Assembly (NCBI RefSeq): GCF_000328475.2
Contig: NC_026487.1
Span: 62,001-126,000 of the forward strand
Reading direction: 5' to 3'
Length of the DNA: 64,000 bases
Source of the DNA: Mycosarcoma maydis
Taxonomy: Eukaryota > Basidiomycota > Ustilaginomycetes > Ustilaginales
Shown here: one piece after another, positions 59,436 through 64,000 of the stretch
Numbering within the stretch: position 1 is the first letter of the stretch
How the letters are laid out: each line of letters opens with the position of its first letter
The notes under the pieces: model-generated
Databases searched by the model: none
What the model was told of the DNA's origin: nothing
The model's input: only the letters and a program-made list of their open reading frames with translations
Position numbers and translations under genes: made by a program

Positions 59436-60737
59436 CTACACGACATCCTCAAAGTCGTCCATGCCATCCTCGTCTTCACCGGTCTCTACCGTCACAGTGT
59501 TATCTCCACTCGCGCTCGCATGTACCGTCGACTTGGCGCGCTTGTTGTCTGCATCGCTGGCTGACCGAGACCGTGATCGCTTTCGCTGTGTACCTGCGTC
59601 GGTGGAGGGTTGAGTGACAGGTTCAAAGTCGTCAAACTCTTCCTCATCCACCAATGGCGCTTGGTTGGGTTTGGACGACGAGTCTGCCGCTGCTGCTGCT
59701 GCTGCTTCTGCCGTCTGCAGACTTGCATACTGCGCATAGTAGTCGTCATCGTCGGCATCATCGTCTTGCCTACCCTCGTCAAGATCGAAGCCGTTGGACG
59801 AACTGAGACGCTGTTGCTTACGACCCAGAGCGGTTTGCTCGCCGCTGACGGTACTGGCAAGATGCCAGGCAGGCAGTGCGTTCTGCTTTCGCTGTTCGTC
59901 TTCTGCTTTCTGCTTGGCGAGCCGTCTTGCGGCTTCGGCTGCCGGATCATTCGAGGCAAGATCCACCTGCAGAGCAGGCGCGCCATTGACGGTAGAAGGA
60001 GGAGCAGACGAAGCGTCTTCCGACCTGGCGGCAAACCAAGGCTGCGAGGCGGCATGCTTGGTCAGCCAAGCGCCGACATCGAGAGGAGGTAACGTGATTC
60101 CTTCGGTGCGACGAAGACCTCCGAGCAAAGTGGAGAGCTGCTCGTTGAATCGCATGAGACTGTCCTTGCTCCTCTTGACGTCCTCGGCTTCTTCATTATC
60201 AACCAGCTCGGTGCTGCAGCCTGGGGTGTCGCAGACAAACACGTTACGAAACATGTCGAGCAGATGCGCAACTTCGAGAGTCGAGTACGACTTTTTGCAC
60301 CTGGGACAGACGTAGCCTTTGTTGTCGAGCTCGTTGCGCAGACGCGTGTCGATCTTCTTACGGATTGACATCATGCGCCACTTGGTGACATCGAGGAAGA
60401 GCTTGAAATCGAGATAGTAGTACGTCCGAGGAACGCTACGATTGGTGATGGTATCTCTGATTTCGTTTCTGCGAAAGGTGCAGATCAGCTTGTCTTCCAA
60501 GAGTTTGGATGAAAGCGCTGCTAGCTCCTTGACTTGAATGCCGAGACGGTGCGCGAGAACATCGGCCGGAAGCACTGTGATGCTGACGAGCTGGTCCATG
60601 AGAACAATGTGTCGATCATCGTAAAAGATGCGTGCCACAATCTGAGCCATTCTGCGGATGGCCGAGAGTTGTTCCTCGCTAGCGAGCTTGAGCTCGGAAT
60701 CGTGGCCAGCACGACCAAGCCCACTTAGGCTTGACAT
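59436..60737 (-). CDS. TFA1: TFIIE alpha (large) subunit
   Basis: A 433-residue general transcription factor subunit that recruits and stimulates TFIIH. The ATG at 60735-60737 starts MSSLSGLGRAGHDSE. The extended winged-helix domain is at about 25-115 (MAQIVARIFYDDRHIVLMDQ, LICTFRRNEIRD, TYYYLDFKLFLDVTKWRMM). The zinc ribbon is CPRCKKSYSTLEVAHL followed by CDTPGC, so C-x2-C and C-x4-C, near 143-176. After a helix (RFNEQLSTLLGGLRR) the remaining 200 residues are low complexity and acidic, ending EDEDGMDDFEDVV, as in other TFIIE alpha proteins, where the acidic end binds TFIIH. It is intronless. It is divergent from the JmjC gene. Confidence 0.96.
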   Translation of the reverse strand: MSSLSGLGRAGHDSELKLASEEQLSAIRRMAQIVARIFYDDRHIVLMDQLVSITVLPADVLAHRLGIQVKELAALSSKLLEDKLICTFRRNEIRDTITNRSVPRTYYYLDFKLFLDVTKWRMMSIRKKIDTRLRNELDNKGYVCPRCKKSYSTLEVAHLLDMFRNVFVCDTPGCSTELVDNEEAEDVKRSKDSLMRFNEQLSTLLGGLRRTEGITLPPLDVGAWLTKHAASQPWFAARSEDASSAPPSTVNGAPALQVDLASNDPAAEAARRLAKQKAEDEQRKQNALPAWHLASTVSGEQTALGRKQQRLSSSNGFDLDEGRQDDDADDDDYYAQYASLQTAEAAAAAAADSSSKPNQAPLVDEEEFDDFEPVTQPSTDAGTQRKRSRSRSASDADNKRAKSTVHASASGDNTVTVETGEDEDGMDDFEDVV

Positions 60738-61194
60738 GTTGCCTGTATGGCGGGGGTATACGGCGGCGTTGGAGAAGACGAGGAGGCAAGTGGTGCGAAA
60801 TCAAATAAAAAGACAGACGATGAGAGGAGGCAAGGTGGACGAGATGCGGTCAGACGTAACAACAAGGAACCTGGAGACGAGAGATAGAACGCGAACAACA
60901 AGGCACAACGCAAGTGCCTAGTTGAACACCATATTGTCGGCGACAGTGGATGGTGGTGGAGAGGATAGAGTAGAGGAATCCAGTCGTGAGGGATGATCTG
61001 AATCACAATCAAATGAACGAAGAAAAAAAACAATTCATGATTGCAGCGCAGTAACCGCAGTTTTCGAATTATCAATCACGAATCGCATCACGAATACAAA
61101 TCGTTTGCTAGAAGAATCTTAGAAGAATCGCGCATTCGTCTCTCTTTTGTTCTGCCTCTTTTAGCTTTCTGTCGGTTCCGTCGGTCAGACAAAT

Positions 61195-61240
61195 CACAAA
61201 TCACGAATCACGAATATCACGAATCACGAATCACGAATCT
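61195..61240. repeat. Degenerate CACGAAT heptamer array
   Basis: Five to six units with small interruptions (one CACAAAT, one ATCAC spacer). Confidence 0.88.
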
Positions 61241-61516
61241 ATCGAGATCACCGATTAGTCTTTGACTATTCGAATCGGGAGATCGGGAGGTGAACCCTTT
61301 CTTATGCAGTTCACTCAGGGTCCAATTACGAATTTGGCACGGGCGTGGACTTCGTTATTTACAGTATTTTATCAATCGTGAATATGGCCACGAGTAAGTT
61401 GCACCGTTGCACGTTGGTTATACTGTAGTTGATGACTCCAGTCGTGAGTTGGTCAATGAATCACAAATCGTGAATATTTATCTCGACTCTCACATCTCTC
61501 TGTAAAGCTCATTTTT

Positions 61517-61551
61517 GAGTTGTGAGTTGTGAGTTGTGAGTCGTGAGTCGG
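61517..61551. repeat. Heptamer tandem repeat (GAGTTGT)
   Basis: Three perfect units followed by GAGTCGT and GAGTCGG, a visible sequence gradient toward the common CGTGA word. Confidence 0.9.
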
Positions 61552-61925
61552 CATCGTTTTGATTTTTCCTTTTTCTGTCTGGTAAAAATCGAATCGAGAA
61601 TCGACCTGGACTGAGCAAACAGGAGGCGCACATTTACACGCTTTCCAGTCCTCTTCCAACACCTTGTGTAGCAGCAACAACAGCATCACTTGGCCTCGCC
61701 TGCATCAGCAGCATCAGTCTCTTGACCAACGATTACCATTGGCCTCGTCCACGACTCTGTCTTTGACCTCCAACATTCGCACCCTCTGTGCGTCTATCTG
61801 GAGCTTGGTGGCGATGCTTTCGCTCCCGTGAGCGCTTCATTTGCACCATTTCGTCGAGTTCTGGGTGCCAAGTTTGACTAGCTCTTCCTGGCTGGATGGC
61901 TGGATACAGCTGTAAAGCCGCACTC

Positions 61926-64000
61926 ATGTCTAAGCTTCCTCCGCTTCCCGCCCACCTCGACACCTACGAAGGATGGCAACCCTCGTCCTCGAATCCGAGG
62001 ATTGCAAAGGTCACAAATCAGATCAAGCCCGCCGAAATGTGGACCCACTTTATCAGTCAACGTCGCCCCGTCGTTATCGATGGCTTGCTCCGCGATCCTG
62101 ACTTCAAAGCTGCCAAATGGACCAATCTTGAATATCTTCGGTCAACCGCAGGCCATGTACCCGTCAAGATCGAGCCTGTTCACCCCTCCGCAGGTCATTT
62201 CGGCACCTCGGTCAAGCGAAGCAAGGTCAAGTTCTCCGAGTTTCTCCAGACGCTCCAAGATGTTGAAAGCGCCGGCAAATGGTACCTCACCACCCAATAT
62301 GTTGACGACGACGAAACCGCCGACTCGTCCCATCCCTCAACCCCTCACGATCCCGACAGAGAAGAAGATGGCTACGAGCCAGAGCTCGACAATGTCCTTC
62401 CCGCTCCCACAAATGCGCTTTCCAACGACTTTCCACATCGTCCAGCCCTCCTCGGCAACCTTGTTCTTCAACAATGTAACTTGTGGCTAGGCAACAGTAA
62501 GGAGGGCAAGAGCTCCGGATTGCATCACGACTTTCACGATAACCTCTACATCCTTCTCTCTGGTTACAAGCGCTTTCTCCTCTTCCCTCCCTCAGCACAT
62601 CGGTTCCTCCATCCTCGTGGCTGCATCGATCGGGTCTATCCCAATGGTCTTATCGTCTATACTCTTCCTGGCGAGCTTCCATCCTACGTGCCTGTCGCTG
62701 GCCGTAAGCCCCAACTACCCATACGCCCAGATGGCCTCGTTCCTTCAGAAGCCGCAAGATGGCGTCGTAAAGCTCGTCTTCGCGTCAAACGTGAGATTGA
62801 CGAGCGCGCCGCTGCAGAGGCAGGCGAAGGCTCCCGTCACAAGAGCCAACGCAAGGGAAAAGCAAAGCAGACCCGTCTCCAAGAGCTAGCTGAAGAGGCC
62901 TTCCTCCAAGCTGAGGCTGAACTCCGCATCTGTCGCATGGACGAAGAAGGCATCGACCCTGAGGACGACAGCCTAGACGACGGCCCTGACTTTGACGACG
63001 ACGACAGCAATCCCGATCTCGACGGTCTCTTGAACACAATCATCGACTTCAACGCCAACCCGCTCATCGATTCGTGTGAAGGAAGCCGGTCTGAAGATGA
63101 AAATGACAGCCAGAGCGACGATGACGATGATGATGATCAAGCCCGCCGGCTGATGGACTCCCTTCCAGCTCCAGTCAAACACATCGGCATGGCTGCGCTG
63201 GCTGGCGATCCAGCGTCCATGCGAAAGCTTCGTGCCTATCTCGACAGCGTGGCCGAATCAGATCACTCTGACGATGAGTCCGACCATGAGCATGCAGACG
63301 CGAATGATTCGAGCGACTCGGAGGCGCTTGACGACACGTCTTCGGCAGATAACGAACAACAGCCTGGGCTGCTTGCTCCGTCCCGGCTCGATCGTCCCAA
63401 CGGTCTCTCTCACAAACGCAAGAATGAGCCATTGTCAGATGATGCACATGACTCCGACAATCGAGCAGACCAGGAGGCATCAGACACCATCGAGTCTAGT
63501 GGCACCCCAGCACCCCCAAAGCGAGTCAAAATCGCTTCGTTGGTTGACACTTTTGGCGCAGCAAGGTCCTTGTCCGGTGATAGCCATGCCAGTAGTGAAG
63601 AGTCCGACAGCCAGACGCAAGAACCAGATTTGGGCGATAGCGACGATGATAGCGAGCCCGGCTTCCTTGGCGCCGACTCTGGCTCTGAATTTGGAGACGT
63701 GAACGAAGGAGAAGCTCAACTGGAACGCCTCCTCGCAATGGCCGAGCAGGATGCCGATGCTCAAGCTTCACCCGCTGCCGACGACGGCGATGAAGACAAC
63801 GAGCCTCAAAGCTTCTCACGCATCCCACCACACGTTTTACACCGCTGTCTCAATATTCCCGACGACCCATCTCGACCCATGGCCAAGCAAAGCCACAGTG
63901 GTGCGGGCGCGCGCAAAAACAAAGCCGCCGCGTCCGAGCCGTATACAGTCGTACCTGGCTGTCCACCGCCCATCGAGGTGTTCCTGAAACCGGGCCAAAT
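61926..64000 (+). CDS. JmjC/cupin-8 Fe(II) oxygenase with large acidic insert (3' end outside window)
   Basis: The frame from ATG 61926 is open for 691 codons to the window end, so it is partial. The N-terminal part matches JmjC hydroxylases of the JMJD5/7 type: ISQRRPVVIDGLLRDP near 45, FSEFLQTL near 108, QCNLWLGNSKEGKSSGLHHD, then NLYILLSGYKRFLLFPPS. His 200 and Asp 202 form the HxD iron-ligand pair. After about residue 225 a region of more than 400 residues is acidic, Ser/Asp-rich and charged (DEEGIDPEDDSLDDGPDFDD, RRKARLRVKREIDERAAAEA). The JmjC fold seems to resume only at PPIEVFLKPGQ near 680, the strand that usually leads to the distal His. That His is beyond the window. Substrate unknown; nuclear location is plausible but unproven. 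Confidence 0.85.
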   Translation, partial: MSKLPPLPAHLDTYEGWQPSSSNPRIAKVTNQIKPAEMWTHFISQRRPVVIDGLLRDPDFKAAKWTNLEYLRSTAGHVPVKIEPVHPSAGHFGTSVKRSKVKFSEFLQTLQDVESAGKWYLTTQYVDDDETADSSHPSTPHDPDREEDGYEPELDNVLPAPTNALSNDFPHRPALLGNLVLQQCNLWLGNSKEGKSSGLHHDFHDNLYILLSGYKRFLLFPPSAHRFLHPRGCIDRVYPNGLIVYTLPGELPSYVPVAGRKPQLPIRPDGLVPSEAARWRRKARLRVKREIDERAAAEAGEGSRHKSQRKGKAKQTRLQELAEEAFLQAEAELRICRMDEEGIDPEDDSLDDGPDFDDDDSNPDLDGLLNTIIDFNANPLIDSCEGSRSEDENDSQSDDDDDDDQARRLMDSLPAPVKHIGMAALAGDPASMRKLRAYLDSVAESDHSDDESDHEHADANDSSDSEALDDTSSADNEQQPGLLAPSRLDRPNGLSHKRKNEPLSDDAHDSDNRADQEASDTIESSGTPAPPKRVKIASLVDTFGAARSLSGDSHASSEESDSQTQEPDLGDSDDDSEPGFLGADSGSEFGDVNEGEAQLERLLAMAEQDADAQASPAADDGDEDNEPQSFSRIPPHVLHRCLNIPDDPSRPMAKQSHSGAGARKNKAAASEPYTVVPGCPPPIEVFLKPGQ

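Larger units (their letters stand above)
60738..61925. other. Divergent upstream region of TFIIE alpha and the JmjC gene
   Basis: It contains a broken CACGAAT array (61195-61240), a GAGTTGT heptamer array (61517-61551), and frequent CGTGA/TCACG words. No gene is supported. Confidence 0.6.

Overview
The window looks like nuclear DNA of a basidiomycete smut fungus (Ustilaginales; Ustilago, Sporisorium or a close relative). The evidence is long, mostly intronless reading frames with few short GT-AG introns, a 561-residue CYP51 of the length I recall for Ustilago maydis, basidiomycete-type proteins (a macrophage-activating-glycoprotein-like wall protein, Opy2, a DUF4048 protein), and a decayed Ty3/gypsy fragment. 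I found no rRNA, tRNA or CRISPR. The species is inference. Coordinates start at ATG codons. Several genes are spliced, and some were only visible after joining exons by hand.

Layout. 0-13 kb: DnaJ-like co-chaperone (-), a 3 kb gap, GPI-type secreted glycoprotein (+), mitochondrial lipoate-protein ligase (+), HOG-pathway membrane anchor Opy2 (+), azole target Erg11/CYP51 (-). 13-23 kb: NCS1 nucleobase permease (-), then a divergent pair that fits lysine breakdown: a DUF1338/HglS-type 2-oxoadipate dioxygenase (-) and an ALDH7 aminoadipate-semialdehyde dehydrogenase (+). A gypsy integrase tail follows directly, next to an orphan secreted protein (-). 23-34 kb: U2 snRNP-associated SR140 (-), WRNIP1/Mgs1 (+), Rer1 (-), calcium-binding external NADH dehydrogenase (+) and a hidden three-exon ATP synthase subunit k (-). 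35-44 kb: a YAE1/DUF4048 locus that appears to share one first exon (+), DJ-1 (-), spliced TFIIA gamma (+), DUF2841 protein (+). 44-64 kb: CRAL-TRIO membrane protein (-), short-chain dehydrogenase (+), Rdh54/Rad54B helicase (-), Slm-type F-BAR/PH protein (+), Alg7 (-), TFIIE alpha (-), and a JmjC-type oxygenase cut by the window end (+).

Functional themes. Most genes are housekeeping: transcription initiation (TFIIA, TFIIE), splicing (SR140), DNA repair (WRNIP1, Rdh54), ER/Golgi glycosylation and retrieval (Alg7, Rer1), mitochondrial energy and cofactors (lipoate ligase, NDE, ATP19). Many neighbours are divergent and share an upstream region. The accessory-looking part is about 21.4-23.1 kb. 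The gaps between genes carry two unusual signatures: very frequent CGTGA/TCACG words, and many unrelated tandem repeats that share a 7-bp period.
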